Shown: piece after piece, positions 1 to 6,982 of the stretch
How positions within the stretch are numbered: the stretch's first letter is position 1
Layout of the letters: every line of letters starts with the position of its first letter
Origin: AC-69 sp036519575
GTDB taxonomy: Bacteria > Actinomycetota > UBA4738 > HRBIN12
DNA: 12,318 nt
Direction of reading: 5' to 3'
Assembly (NCBI GenBank): GCA_036519575.1
Contig: DATDKZ010000135.1
Span: 1 to 12,318, forward strand
Translations under genes and position numbers: made by a program
Notes under the pieces: generated by a model
Told to the model about the DNA's origin: nothing
Database searches by the model: none
What the model saw: the letters and a program-made list of their open reading frames with translations, nothing else

Positions 1-980
1 TCGGCGTGGCCGTCGTGGGCCGGGACGTCCGGACCCTTGATGTGGACGTACAGGGCGTCGAAACCGTCCAGGGCCTCGGAGGCCAGGGCCGCCCACCGCG
101 CGTAGTCCGCCTCCATCGATAGGCGAGGCGCGTCGACCGGGTCCATGCCGAGGAGCATGGCGATACCCCGCTCGACGGGCATCTCGACGAAGCAGCCCCA
201 CGCCGGACCGAACCGGTCCCGGATGGGCTGCAGCTTGGGGACGTGGTCCCCGCCGTCACGGGTCAGGACGAGGTTGGACGGAAGCCTGCCGTCCCTCTTG
301 CGCTCGGCGTTCACCTCCGACGCATCGAGGATCTTGGCCGCTCCCTCCACGAACGCGTTGGTCAGCTCGGCGGCTCGCCCGGCCGCATCGGTATCCTCCA
401 ACGGCTCGCACCGGGCAACCTCGAGCTCGAACGTCTCCAGCGCGACCCCCAGCGAGCCTTCCTTCCGATACGCGGGATCGGTGTTCGTCACCTGGGCCGA
501 CAGGGGCCCTCTCTTCGACCGGATCACGAGGACGCCCCGATGCTCCGCCGTGGATCGGAGCTCGAAGGTGGCGCCGGGAAGCTTGAGTTTCTCATTGACC
601 TCGCTGGCCAGGGCCCGGCCCTCGTCCGACGACAGGTCTCGTCCAACCCGGCGGTCGATGATCCGGGGCCAGTCGGCGGTGGCGAAGTTCACCCGGTACG
701 CCAGGTCGCCTCCGCGGAAGTCCATGCCGGCGCCCACGGCCTCGACGACGCCGCGGCCGGGGTGCTCCCCCCGAGGGTCGTAGCCGAGGATGGCGAACAC
801 GGCGATATCCGACTCTGGCGCGATGCCCTGGCCGACCGTGACGACGGTTCCGGTCCGCCCTTGCGCAGCAAGCGCGTCCATGAACGGGGTTCGGGCGGCC
901 TCCAGCGGCGTGCGGTCTCCGAGGGCGGGGATCGGATCGTCACCCAGCCCATCGAGGCAGACGTAGAGCAATCGATACAC
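1..980 (-). CDS. apgM: 2,3-bisphosphoglycerate-independent phosphoglycerate mutase, archaeal (ApgM) type, 3' part missing
   Basis: Interconverts 3- and 2-phosphoglycerate in the cytoplasm, without the 2,3-bisphosphoglycerate cofactor. 326 codons are visible and the gene runs off the left edge; the family is usually about 400 residues. The protein opens with a metal-binding LDGLGDDP motif (D10, D14) followed by TPLEAARTP. Next comes APESDIAVFAILGYDP, where S57 matches the catalytic phospho-Ser position of alkaline-phosphatase-superfamily mutases. Near the cut end, HIKGPDVPAHDGH (313-325) supplies the expected metal-ligand His and Asp residues. The GTG start lies 9 bases after the tpiA stop, with a GGGGAG ribosome site at 985-990. 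It is the fourth gene of the gap operon and catalyses the step after Pgk. The motifs favour ApgM over the longer GpmI family or the histidine-type GpmA. Family membership is clear; activity is inferred. Confidence 0.9.
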   Translation of the reverse strand, partial: MYRLLYVCLDGLGDDPIPALGDRTPLEAARTPFMDALAAQGRTGTVVTVGQGIAPESDIAVFAILGYDPRGEHPGRGVVEAVGAGMDFRGGDLAYRVNFATADWPRIIDRRVGRDLSSDEGRALASEVNEKLKLPGATFELRSTAEHRGVLVIRSKRGPLSAQVTNTDPAYRKEGSLGVALETFELEVARCEPLEDTDAAGRAAELTNAFVEGAAKILDASEVNAERKRDGRLPSNLVLTRDGGDHVPKLQPIRDRFGPAWGCFVEMPVERGIAMLLGMDPVDAPRLSMEADYARWAALASEALDGFDALYVHIKGPDVPAHDGHA

Positions 981-989
981 GTCGCTCCC

Positions 990-1760
990 CTACCGGTACT
1001 TGACGATGAGCGCGAACTCCTCCGGGTCCAGGCTGGCCCCACCGACCAGTGCGCCGTCGACCTCGGGATGCGCCATGAAGTCGCGGATGTTGCCGGCCTT
1101 CACGCTCCCGCCGTACTGGACCCGGACCGCGTCCGCCACCTCTTTCGAGTGGGACGACGACAGCGTGTCCCGGATCAGGCCGACGACCTGGCCCGCGTCC
1201 GCCGGCTCGGCGTTGCGGCCGGTGCCGATGGCCCAGATCGGCTCGTACGCGATCACCAGCCGGGTGGCGTCCTCGGAAGCAACGCCCTGGAGGTCCCGTC
1301 GCACCTGGCCCGCCACCTTCTCCTCCGTGGCGCCGGCCTCTCGTTCCCCGAGGCTCTCCCCCACGCAGAGGATCGGCACCATGGCATGGGAGAAGACCGA
1401 GCGCACCTTCCTGTTCACGACCTCATCGGTCTCGCCGAACAGCTGACGTCGCTCCGAGTGCCCCACGATCACGTACCCGCACTTCAGCGCCTGCAGCATC
1501 GGCGGCGAGACCTCTCCGGTGAAGGCGCCCTTCTCCTCCTGGTGCACGTTTTGCGCGCCCAGGCCGTACGGCAGTCGATCGCTGTCGATGAGGGTCTGAA
1601 CCGCGCGAAGCGCCGTGAACGCGGGGCAGATGACCACCTCCACGCGGTCGGCGTCGGACCTGTCGAGCAGATACGAGAGCTTCTGCACGTCCCGGATGGC
1701 CTCCAAGTGGGTCTTGTGCATCTTCCAGTTGGCCGCGATGATCGGCCGCCGTTTCGTCAT
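990..1760 (-). CDS. tpiA: triose-phosphate isomerase
   Basis: Interconverts dihydroxyacetone phosphate and glyceraldehyde 3-phosphate (cytoplasm, glycolysis/gluconeogenesis). The 256 residues match the usual family length and form a complete TIM barrel. The N-terminus AANWKMHK carries catalytic K13. VIVGHSERR (97-105) carries the electrophile H101, and AYEPIWAIGTG (171-181) carries the general base E173. The phosphate-binding YGGSVK (216-221) and GALVGGASL (237-244) are present. The frame stays open far upstream, but the true start is the ATG at 1760. It forms an ATGA overlap with the pgk stop and has GGAGG at 1768-1772, 7 bases upstream. This arrangement predicts translational coupling to pgk. 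No anomalies are seen. Confidence 0.97.
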   Translation of the reverse strand: MTKRRPIIAANWKMHKTHLEAIRDVQKLSYLLDRSDADRVEVVICPAFTALRAVQTLIDSDRLPYGLGAQNVHQEEKGAFTGEVSPPMLQALKCGYVIVGHSERRQLFGETDEVVNRKVRSVFSHAMVPILCVGESLGEREAGATEEKVAGQVRRDLQGVASEDATRLVIAYEPIWAIGTGRNAEPADAGQVVGLIRDTLSSSHSKEVADAVRVQYGGSVKAGNIRDFMAHPEVDGALVGGASLDPEEFALIVKYR

Positions 1761-2965
1761 CCCTCGACCTCCAGGACCTTCACCCCGGGGAGCTCCCGGC
1801 CCTCGAGGAACTCCAGCGAGGCGCCCCCGCCCGTGGACAGGTGGTCGAACCCATCCTTCAAGCCGAAGCGCTTGATCGCCAGGAGACTGTCCCCCCCGCC
1901 GGCCACGGAGTAGGCGTTCGACCCGGCGATGGCAGTGGCCACCCCTCGGGTGCCCGCGGAGAACGGCTCGAGCTCGAACACGCCCATCGGGCCGTTCCAC
2001 AGGATGGTCTTGGCCTCGGCGATGGTCATGGCGAACTCCTCCACGGTGCGAGGACCGATGTCGAGCCCCATCAGCTCCTTCGGGATTCCCGATGCGGGGA
2101 CGGTCGTGCGCGGCGCGTCGAGCGTCGGCTCGCGCGCCGCGACGGCGTCCTCCGGCAGCTGGATGACGACGTCACGCTCCTCTGCCCGCTTCCGAGCCGA
2201 CAGCACCTCGTCGAAACGTTCCGGCTCCACCAGGCTCTTGCCGATCTCGCCGCCCTGGGCAGCGATGAACGTGAACGCCATGGCTCCCCCGATCAACAGG
2301 GCGTCCACCCGATCGACGAGGGCATCGACGGTGGAAAGCTTGTCCGAGACCTTGGCCCCGCCGAGGACCGCGACGTACGGGCGGGCCGGCTCACCGAGGA
2401 GCTTGGACAGCGCCTCGATCTCCTTCTGCAGCAGGCGTCCGGCCGCCGCCGGCCTCCCCTGCTCCACGAACAGGGCCGGGAGCGCGGCCACCGACGCATG
2501 GGCCCGGTGGACGGCGCCGAAGGCGTCGTCAACGTACGCATCGCCCAGGCGGGCCAACCGCTGGGCGAACGCCGGGTCGTTGGCCTCCTCGCCCGGGTCG
2601 AACCGGAGGTTCTCCAACATCACGATCTCGCCCGGGCGAAGCTTGTCGCACCGGCGTTCCACCGAGTCGTCGACCACGCCATCCGTCGGGTCGTAGCCGA
2701 CGGCGCCGCCGATCAGCTCAGCGAGGCGCTCCGCGATGGGGCCCATCCGAGCACCTTCGTCGACCCTGCCCTTGGGTCTGCCGAGATGCGAGGCGAGGAC
2801 GAGCGATGCGCCCGCATGGAGGAGCTCGCGCAGCGTCGGAAGGGACGCCGTGATCCGCGAGTCGTCCGCGACCTTGCCACCGTCCAGGGGAACGTTGTAA
2901 TCGACCCGAACGAAGGCCCGTCTGTCGGCGACATCCCCGAGATCTTCCAGGGTCCGAAGGGTCAC
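1757..2965 (-). CDS. pgk: phosphoglycerate kinase
   Basis: Transfers the acyl phosphate of 1,3-bisphosphoglycerate to ADP, the first ATP-yielding step of lower glycolysis. The 402 residues are typical of bacterial Pgk. Substrate-binding motifs are RVDYNVPLDGG (20-30) and ASHLGRPKGR (58-67). Further on are the hinge and nucleotide-domain motifs LLIGGAMAFTF, WNGPMGVFE and GGGDSLLAIKRFG, and the C-terminal STGGGASLEFLEG. The start is taken as GTG at 2965, which overlaps the gap stop as GTGA. The longer frame from about 3019 would extend into gap and adds no conserved sequence. No good Shine-Dalgarno precedes the GTG, so initiation probably depends on ribosomes finishing gap. The stop overlaps the tpiA start by 4 bases. 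Confidence 0.97.
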   Translation of the reverse strand: MTLRTLEDLGDVADRRAFVRVDYNVPLDGGKVADDSRITASLPTLRELLHAGASLVLASHLGRPKGRVDEGARMGPIAERLAELIGGAVGYDPTDGVVDDSVERRCDKLRPGEIVMLENLRFDPGEEANDPAFAQRLARLGDAYVDDAFGAVHRAHASVAALPALFVEQGRPAAAGRLLQKEIEALSKLLGEPARPYVAVLGGAKVSDKLSTVDALVDRVDALLIGGAMAFTFIAAQGGEIGKSLVEPERFDEVLSARKRAEERDVVIQLPEDAVAAREPTLDAPRTTVPASGIPKELMGLDIGPRTVEEFAMTIAEAKTILWNGPMGVFELEPFSAGTRGVATAIAGSNAYSVAGGGDSLLAIKRFGLKDGFDHLSTGGGASLEFLEGRELPGVKVLEVEG

Positions 2966-3969
2966 AGCTTGCTCGCGACCAGCCTGGTCAGGTCGACCAG
3001 CCGGTGCGAGTAACCCCATTCGTTGTCATACCAACCGAGGACTTTGACCATGGTGCCCATGGCCATGGTGGACAGGGCGTCGAACGTGCACGACGCGGGG
3101 GACCCGACGATGTCCGATGACACGATGGGATCCTCCGTGTAGACGAGCTTGCCCGCCAGCGGGCCCCGCTCCGCGGCCGACCGGTAGGCCGCGTTCACCT
3201 CCTCGATGCTGGCCTCGCGGTTCAGCGTAGCCACGAGGTCGGTGACCGAGCCGTCGGGGATGGGCACCCGCATGGCCAGCCCGTCCACCCTTCCCTTGAG
3301 GTGCGGGATGACCACGCCGGTCGTCCTGGCGGCGCCGGTGGAGGTGGGGATGATGTTGATCGCGGCGGCCCGGGCCCGGCGGAGGTCCTCGTGCGGGAGG
3401 TCCAGGATCCGCTGGTCGTTCGTGTAGGCGTGGATCGTGGTCATGAATCCCTGGTCGATGCCGAAGGCGTCGTCGAGGACCTTGGCCATGGGGACCACAC
3501 AGTTGGTGGTGCAGGACGCGTTCGAGATCACGTTGTGCGAGTTCGGGTCGTAGGCGTCGTCGTTCACGCCGAGCACCATCGTGATGTCCTCGCCCTTGGC
3601 CGGAGCGCTGATGATGACCTTCTCTGCGCCGGCAGCGATGTGCTTGTCCGCGGCCTCCCGCTTGGTGAAGAGTCCGGTCGACTCGATGACGATCTGCGCG
3701 CCAAGCTCCTTCCACGGCAGGCTCGCCGGGTCCTTCTCGGCGAGCACCTTGAGCTCGTCGCCGTCGGCGAAGATGCTGGTCTCCGTCGCCGTGACCTCGC
3801 CGGGGAACGTCCCCAGCACCGAGTCGTACTTCAGCAGATGAGCGAGTGTCCCGGCGTTGGTGATGTCGTTGACCGCGACGAAGTCGATATCGATCCCTTG
3901 CTGCTTCGCCGCTCGGAAGAAGTTCCGGCCGATCCGACCGAACCCGTTGATGCCGACCTTGATGCTCAT
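2962..3969 (-). CDS. gap: glyceraldehyde-3-phosphate dehydrogenase, type I, probably NAD-dependent
   Basis: Oxidises glyceraldehyde 3-phosphate to 1,3-bisphosphoglycerate with reduction of NAD. The 335 residues match the family length. The Rossmann motif GINGFGRIGR lies at 7-16, and D35 in VAVND sits at the end of strand 2, the position that favours NAD over NADP. NASCTTNC (150-157) carries the catalytic C153, and TTIHAYT carries H180. The LDLPHEDLRRARAAA segment and the C-terminal WYDNEWGYSHR are canonical for glycolytic GapA. The ATG is preceded by AGGAGG with a 6-base spacer, the strongest ribosome site in the window. It is the first gene of the gap-pgk-tpiA-apgM unit, behind its own candidate promoter. 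Catabolic GapA is more likely than gluconeogenic GapB, because the NAD-type Asp and the LP pair are kept. Confidence 0.97.
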   Translation of the reverse strand: MSIKVGINGFGRIGRNFFRAAKQQGIDIDFVAVNDITNAGTLAHLLKYDSVLGTFPGEVTATETSIFADGDELKVLAEKDPASLPWKELGAQIVIESTGLFTKREAADKHIAAGAEKVIISAPAKGEDITMVLGVNDDAYDPNSHNVISNASCTTNCVVPMAKVLDDAFGIDQGFMTTIHAYTNDQRILDLPHEDLRRARAAAINIIPTSTGAARTTGVVIPHLKGRVDGLAMRVPIPDGSVTDLVATLNREASIEEVNAAYRSAAERGPLAGKLVYTEDPIVSSDIVGSPASCTFDALSTMAMGTMVKVLGWYDNEWGYSHRLVDLTRLVASKL

Positions 3970-3975
3970 GCCGTG

Positions 3976-3981
3976 CCTCCT
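3976..3981 (-). promoter_or_regulatory. strong Shine-Dalgarno of gap
   Basis: AGGAGG on the minus strand, 6 bases upstream of the gap ATG. It is a near-perfect match to the anti-Shine-Dalgarno. It confirms the chosen start and contrasts with the missing Shine-Dalgarno sites at uvrA, uvrC and the small divergent gene. Confidence 0.85.
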
Positions 3982-4002
3982 GCAGGGGCGGGGTTCACCG
4001 TC

Positions 4003-4008
4003 ATCCTA
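4003..4008 (-). promoter_or_regulatory. candidate -10 element for the gap-pgk-tpiA-apgM operon
   Basis: TAGGAT on the minus strand fits the actinobacterial TANNNT -10 consensus. Initiation about 6-7 bases downstream would leave a leader of roughly 27 bases that includes the AGGAGG site. No convincing -35 hexamer is seen at the usual spacing, so this rests on the -10 and its position alone. Confidence 0.4.
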
Positions 4009-4040
4009 GCCAATCCGGTGGGGCTCCCCTTCCGTCGGCG

Positions 4041-4050
4041 TTCCCGGGAA
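4041..4050. promoter_or_regulatory. perfect 10-base palindrome upstream of the gap promoter, possible operator
   Basis: TTCCCGGGAA is a perfect inverted repeat. It is flanked by imperfect GGC/GCC extensions with one base of asymmetry. It lies about 33 bases upstream of the candidate gap -10, a position where an activator or repressor of the glycolytic operon could bind. No known regulator site is recognised, and a 10-base palindrome can occur by chance in GC-rich DNA. Confidence 0.25.
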
Positions 4051-4060
4051 GCCCGTCGCT

Positions 4061-4080
4061 CCGCCTGTGGGATCAGGCGG
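4061..4080 (-). terminator. hairpin across the rapZ stop codon, possible terminator of uvrC-rapZ
   Basis: CCGCCTG and CAGGCGG form a 7-base-pair perfect GC-rich stem with a 6-base loop. The structure contains the rapZ TGA. No U-tract follows on the minus strand. Such U-less hairpins are reported as terminators in actinobacteria but are weaker evidence. It lies between two units that probably have separate promoters, which fits a terminator role. Confidence 0.4.
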
Positions 4081-5008
4081 ACTCGCCGCGGTCCAGGTCC
4101 CGGTGGTCCACCGAGACGGGCAGGCCCTTGTCCCGGAAGAACGTGGCCAGCTCGTCGGCAACGACCACGGAGCGGTGCTGCCCGCCGGTGCAGCCCACGG
4201 CCACGGCCAGGTAGGCCTTGCCCTCGGCCAGGAACCCCGGGACCATGAATCCCAGCAGGGCCCGGAGCCGCCGCATGAACTCGCGATACGTCTGTTGCCC
4301 CTTGACATAGGTCCTGACACGATCGTCGGTCCCCGGCAAGGGCCGAAGCTCGTCCACCCAGTGCGGGTTGGGGAGGAACCGGACGTCGATCACGACGTCG
4401 GCATCGCGTGGCGTGCCGTACTTGTACCCGAACGAGATCAACGAGACCTGAAGGCCAGCCTCGGGCGGTGCGTCGGCGAAGGCGTCCCGGAGGCGGTCGC
4501 GGAGCTCGTGGGGAGTCAGGCCGGAGGTGTCGAGGATCAGGTCGGCGTCGCCCCGGAGGCTCTCCATCATCAGCCGCTCTTTCCGGATGCCTTCGATGAC
4601 CCGGTCGGCCGGCGCCAGCGGATGGCGGTGGCGAGTGGCCGCGTACCGGTTGACCAGATCCTCGTCCGAAGCCTCCAGGTAGAGGATGCTGTAAGGGATT
4701 GAGAGGCCCTTGAGCTCCTCCAGGGCCCTGGACAGCTCACCGAAGAAGACCCCGCCCCGGGCATCGACGACGGTTGCGACCCGTCCCGGACCGCCGGGGC
4801 GGGCCGCCAGCTCGGCCATCTTGGGGAGCAGTGCCGGCGGGATGTTGTCGACGACGAAAAACCCCAAATCCTCCAGGCACTTGGCCGCCTCGGAGCGTCC
4901 GGCCCCCGACAAGCCGGTGATGATGGTGAATCCCGGCCCCTGCGGACGCCGCCGGATGGACCGGACCTTCCCCTTCGACTCGGGCTCGCGTTCGGCCGGC
5001 TGTCCCAT
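4073..5008 (-). CDS. rapZ: RapZ-family P-loop nucleotide-binding regulatory protein
   Basis: Homologue of RapZ/YvcJ. In E. coli it is an RNA-binding adaptor controlling GlmZ/GlmS and cell-wall precursor supply; its role in actinobacteria is poorly defined. The 311 residues comprise an N-terminal P-loop domain, with GLSGAGRS (32-39) and FFVVDNIPPALLP (50-62). The C-terminal domain has the signatures SFGYKYGTPRDADVVIDVRFLPNP and VGCTGGQHRSV (271-281). The Walker A Lys is Arg, as in other actinobacterial RapZ proteins I recall. The first 25 or so residues are a basic extension before the fold. The ATG overlaps the uvrC stop as TGATG, with no clear Shine-Dalgarno, implying coupled translation after uvrC. 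The next gene on this strand is gap; the usual yvcK and whiA neighbours are missing. Confidence 0.93.
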   Translation of the reverse strand: MGQPAEREPESKGKVRSIRRRPQGPGFTIITGLSGAGRSEAAKCLEDLGFFVVDNIPPALLPKMAELAARPGGPGRVATVVDARGGVFFGELSRALEELKGLSIPYSILYLEASDEDLVNRYAATRHRHPLAPADRVIEGIRKERLMMESLRGDADLILDTSGLTPHELRDRLRDAFADAPPEAGLQVSLISFGYKYGTPRDADVVIDVRFLPNPHWVDELRPLPGTDDRVRTYVKGQQTYREFMRRLRALLGFMVPGFLAEGKAYLAVAVGCTGGQHRSVVVADELATFFRDKGLPVSVDHRDLDRGESA

Positions 5009-6924
5009 CAGGCGCTCACCCGCCGCTCAGGCGCCGAGGGTGACCCGTGGAGCCGCTCGTGCACGGCCCGGGCGATCTCCGGCCCCACGCCAGGCGTCGC
5101 GGCGATCTCCTCCGCCGAGGCCCGGGACAGGCGGGCGAGTGAACCGAACCGCTTCAGCAGGGCCCTCTTGCGAGCGGGCCCGATGCCCTGCACGTCGTCC
5201 AACGACGAGGCCATCACCCTCTTGGAACGTTTCTCGCGGTGGTAGGTGACGGCGAATCGGTGCGCTTCGTCCCGGATGTGCTGGAGGACGAACAGCGCCT
5301 CGGAGCCCCTGGAGATACGCAGAGGGTCTGGCCGGTCGGGGAAGTACACCTCCTCCAGGCGTTTGGCCAGGCCGATGGCCGGGATGTGAAGATCCAGCTC
5401 GGCCAGGACCTTCGTGGCCACGGAGAGCTGCCCCCGGCCCCCGTCCACGACGATCAGCGAGGGCGGATAGGAGAATCGTCGCCGCCTCACCATTCCTTCC
5501 TCGCCGGTCGCCCCGCCCTGGTGATCGCCGTCTCCCCCGGCTCCGGCCCTCAGCCGGGCGAATCGCCGACCGAGCATCTCCTCCATGCTTGCGAAATCGT
5601 CCTGCCCGGGCACTCCCTTGATCTCGAACCGGCGGTAATCGGACCGCTTGGGGAGCCCGTCCTCGAACACGACCATCGATCCGACCGTGTCCGTCGGCCC
5701 GAGGTTGGAGATGTCGTAGGCCTCGATTCGAAGGGGCGCCTGGGGCAGGCCGAGGACCGTGGCCAGCTCGGTCAAGGCCCGCGACCGCGCGCCGAAGTCG
5801 GAGGCCCGGCGAAGCTTGTGCCGCTGGAAGTGCTCCCTGGCGTTCTGGGTGACCACTTCGAGCAGCTTGCGCTTGGCACCCCGGCGGGGGACCGCGAACG
5901 AGACGGGACCGCCCCGCCGGCCGGAGAGCCACCTGGCCAGGACATCGGCGTCGGCGGGCGTCTCGGGAACCAGGATCCGGGGCGGGACCTCCTCGCGCTC
6001 CATGTAGAGCTCGCGGACGAAAGAGGCCAGGAGGCCGGGGCGATCCAGCTCCTCAACCCGGTCCACGATCCATCCCTTCCGTCCCATCGCCCGTCCCTTC
6101 CGGACGAAGAACACCTGGAACGCCGCCTCGAGGTCGTCCTCGGCAAGGCCGACGACGTCGAGGTTCTCCGCCTGCGTGAGGACCATCTCCTGGCTCTCCA
6201 GGGCCCTGCGTGCGGCGACGAGCTGGTCGCGGAGCTTCGCCGCGAGCTCGTACTCCTCGCGCTCGGAGGCCTCGCGCATATCCCCCTCCAACCGCCGCAG
6301 AACCGGCCGCTCGTTGCCGGACAGGAAGTCGGCCAGGGCATCGACGTGCGCGCGGTAGGACTCCTCTGTCACGCCGGTGACCTCGGGCACGCATGGGCCG
6401 GCGCACCGCCCGATGTCGTAGTACAGGCAGGGCCGGCGGGCCCGGGCCCGCTGGTCGAAGAACGCGTTCGAGCAGGTACGAACGGGGAACACGCGGGTCA
6501 GCGCATCGAGGGTCTCGCGGATGGCGTACGCGTGCGCGAAGGGCCCGAAGTACCGGACCCCTTTCCGCCTGGATCCCCGCACGACCTGGGCCCGGGGCCA
6601 CCGCTCGCCCACGGTGAGGGCCAGGTACGGGTAGGACTTGTCATCGCGGTACCGGATGTTGAATCGCGGAAGGTGCTCCTTGATCAGGTTGTACTCGAGC
6701 ATCAGGGCGTCGACCTCGTTCGACACCACGATCCACTCCACCGACTCGGCGGCCGCCATCATGGCCTCGGTCCGGGGATGGAGCGGTTTTCCCCAATAGC
6801 TCGCCAGGCGCTTGCGGAGCGAGGTGGCTTTGCCCACGTAGATCGCGCGAGCCACCGCGTCCCGGAACAGGTAGACACCGGGCGCGTCGGGGATGGTCGA
6901 GGTGTCGAGGCGGGCGACGCTCAC
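5008..6924 (-). CDS. uvrC: UvrABC excinuclease subunit C
   Basis: Makes both incisions flanking a DNA lesion in nucleotide excision repair, after UvrA/UvrB loading. 638 residues with all expected parts. The GIY-YIG nuclease (about 13-95) has PGVYLF and AIYVGKA, R39, and E77 in MLEYNLIKEH, for the 3' cut. A four-Cys set (C151, C166, C174, C178) matches the region holding an iron-sulfur cluster in E. coli UvrC. The UVR domain (about 208-243) contacts UvrB. The RNase H-like nuclease (5' cut) has D403 in EAYDISN, D494 in VVDGG and H555 in RDEAHR. A tandem helix-hairpin-helix lies at about 575-627. A Gly/Arg-rich insert occupies about 459-484. The GTG start is fixed by an in-frame TAG 12 bases upstream. 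With no Shine-Dalgarno and a -10 just upstream, the mRNA is probably leaderless. uvrB is not in the window. Confidence 0.97.
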   Translation of the reverse strand: MSVARLDTSTIPDAPGVYLFRDAVARAIYVGKATSLRKRLASYWGKPLHPRTEAMMAAAESVEWIVVSNEVDALMLEYNLIKEHLPRFNIRYRDDKSYPYLALTVGERWPRAQVVRGSRRKGVRYFGPFAHAYAIRETLDALTRVFPVRTCSNAFFDQRARARRPCLYYDIGRCAGPCVPEVTGVTEESYRAHVDALADFLSGNERPVLRRLEGDMREASEREEYELAAKLRDQLVAARRALESQEMVLTQAENLDVVGLAEDDLEAAFQVFFVRKGRAMGRKGWIVDRVEELDRPGLLASFVRELYMEREEVPPRILVPETPADADVLARWLSGRRGGPVSFAVPRRGAKRKLLEVVTQNAREHFQRHKLRRASDFGARSRALTELATVLGLPQAPLRIEAYDISNLGPTDTVGSMVVFEDGLPKRSDYRRFEIKGVPGQDDFASMEEMLGRRFARLRAGAGGDGDHQGGATGEEGMVRRRRFSYPPSLIVVDGGRGQLSVATKVLAELDLHIPAIGLAKRLEEVYFPDRPDPLRISRGSEALFVLQHIRDEAHRFAVTYHREKRSKRVMASSLDDVQGIGPARKRALLKRFGSLARLSRASAEEIAATPGVGPEIARAVHERLHGSPSAPERRVSA

Positions 6925-6930
6925 GTACCC

Positions 6931-6936
6931 ATTCTA
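6931..6936 (-). promoter_or_regulatory. -10 element of uvrC, predicted leaderless start
   Basis: TAGAAT on the minus strand is followed by 6 bases and then the GTG start. Transcription starting about 7 bases past the hexamer would begin on the GTG itself. No ribosome site exists in this spacing. The hexamer lies inside a small inverted repeat, CCCAT-TCT-ATGGG (6928-6940). No -35 and no actinobacterial LexA box (GAAC-N4-GTTC) is visible. Confidence 0.55.
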
Positions 6937-6947
6937 TGGGCGGGACC

Positions 6948-6973
6948 TGCGGCCTTCGGGGAGCGCGGCCGCA
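6948..6973 (-). terminator. hairpin between the cupredoxin gene and uvrC, possible terminator
   Basis: TGCGGCC and GGCCGCA arms (6967-6973 and 6948-6954) form a 7-base-pair stem with a 12-base loop. It begins about 10 bases after the cupredoxin stop on the minus strand, and no U-tract follows. It also overlaps the region where a uvrC -35 would lie. It could terminate the upstream gene, or be a chance GC-rich pairing. Confidence 0.3.
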
Positions 6974-6982
6974 CCTCCACGC

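Noticed and set aside
1761..2000. N-terminal extension of the tpiA frame
   Set aside because: It lies inside pgk in another frame. The ATG at 1760 has a GGAGG site and gives a normal-length TpiA.
243..3013. Plus-strand frames of 556 and 390 codons opposite apgM, tpiA and pgk
   Set aside because: They mirror the third-position GC of real minus-strand genes with intact active-site motifs. No start signals or recognisable domains were seen.
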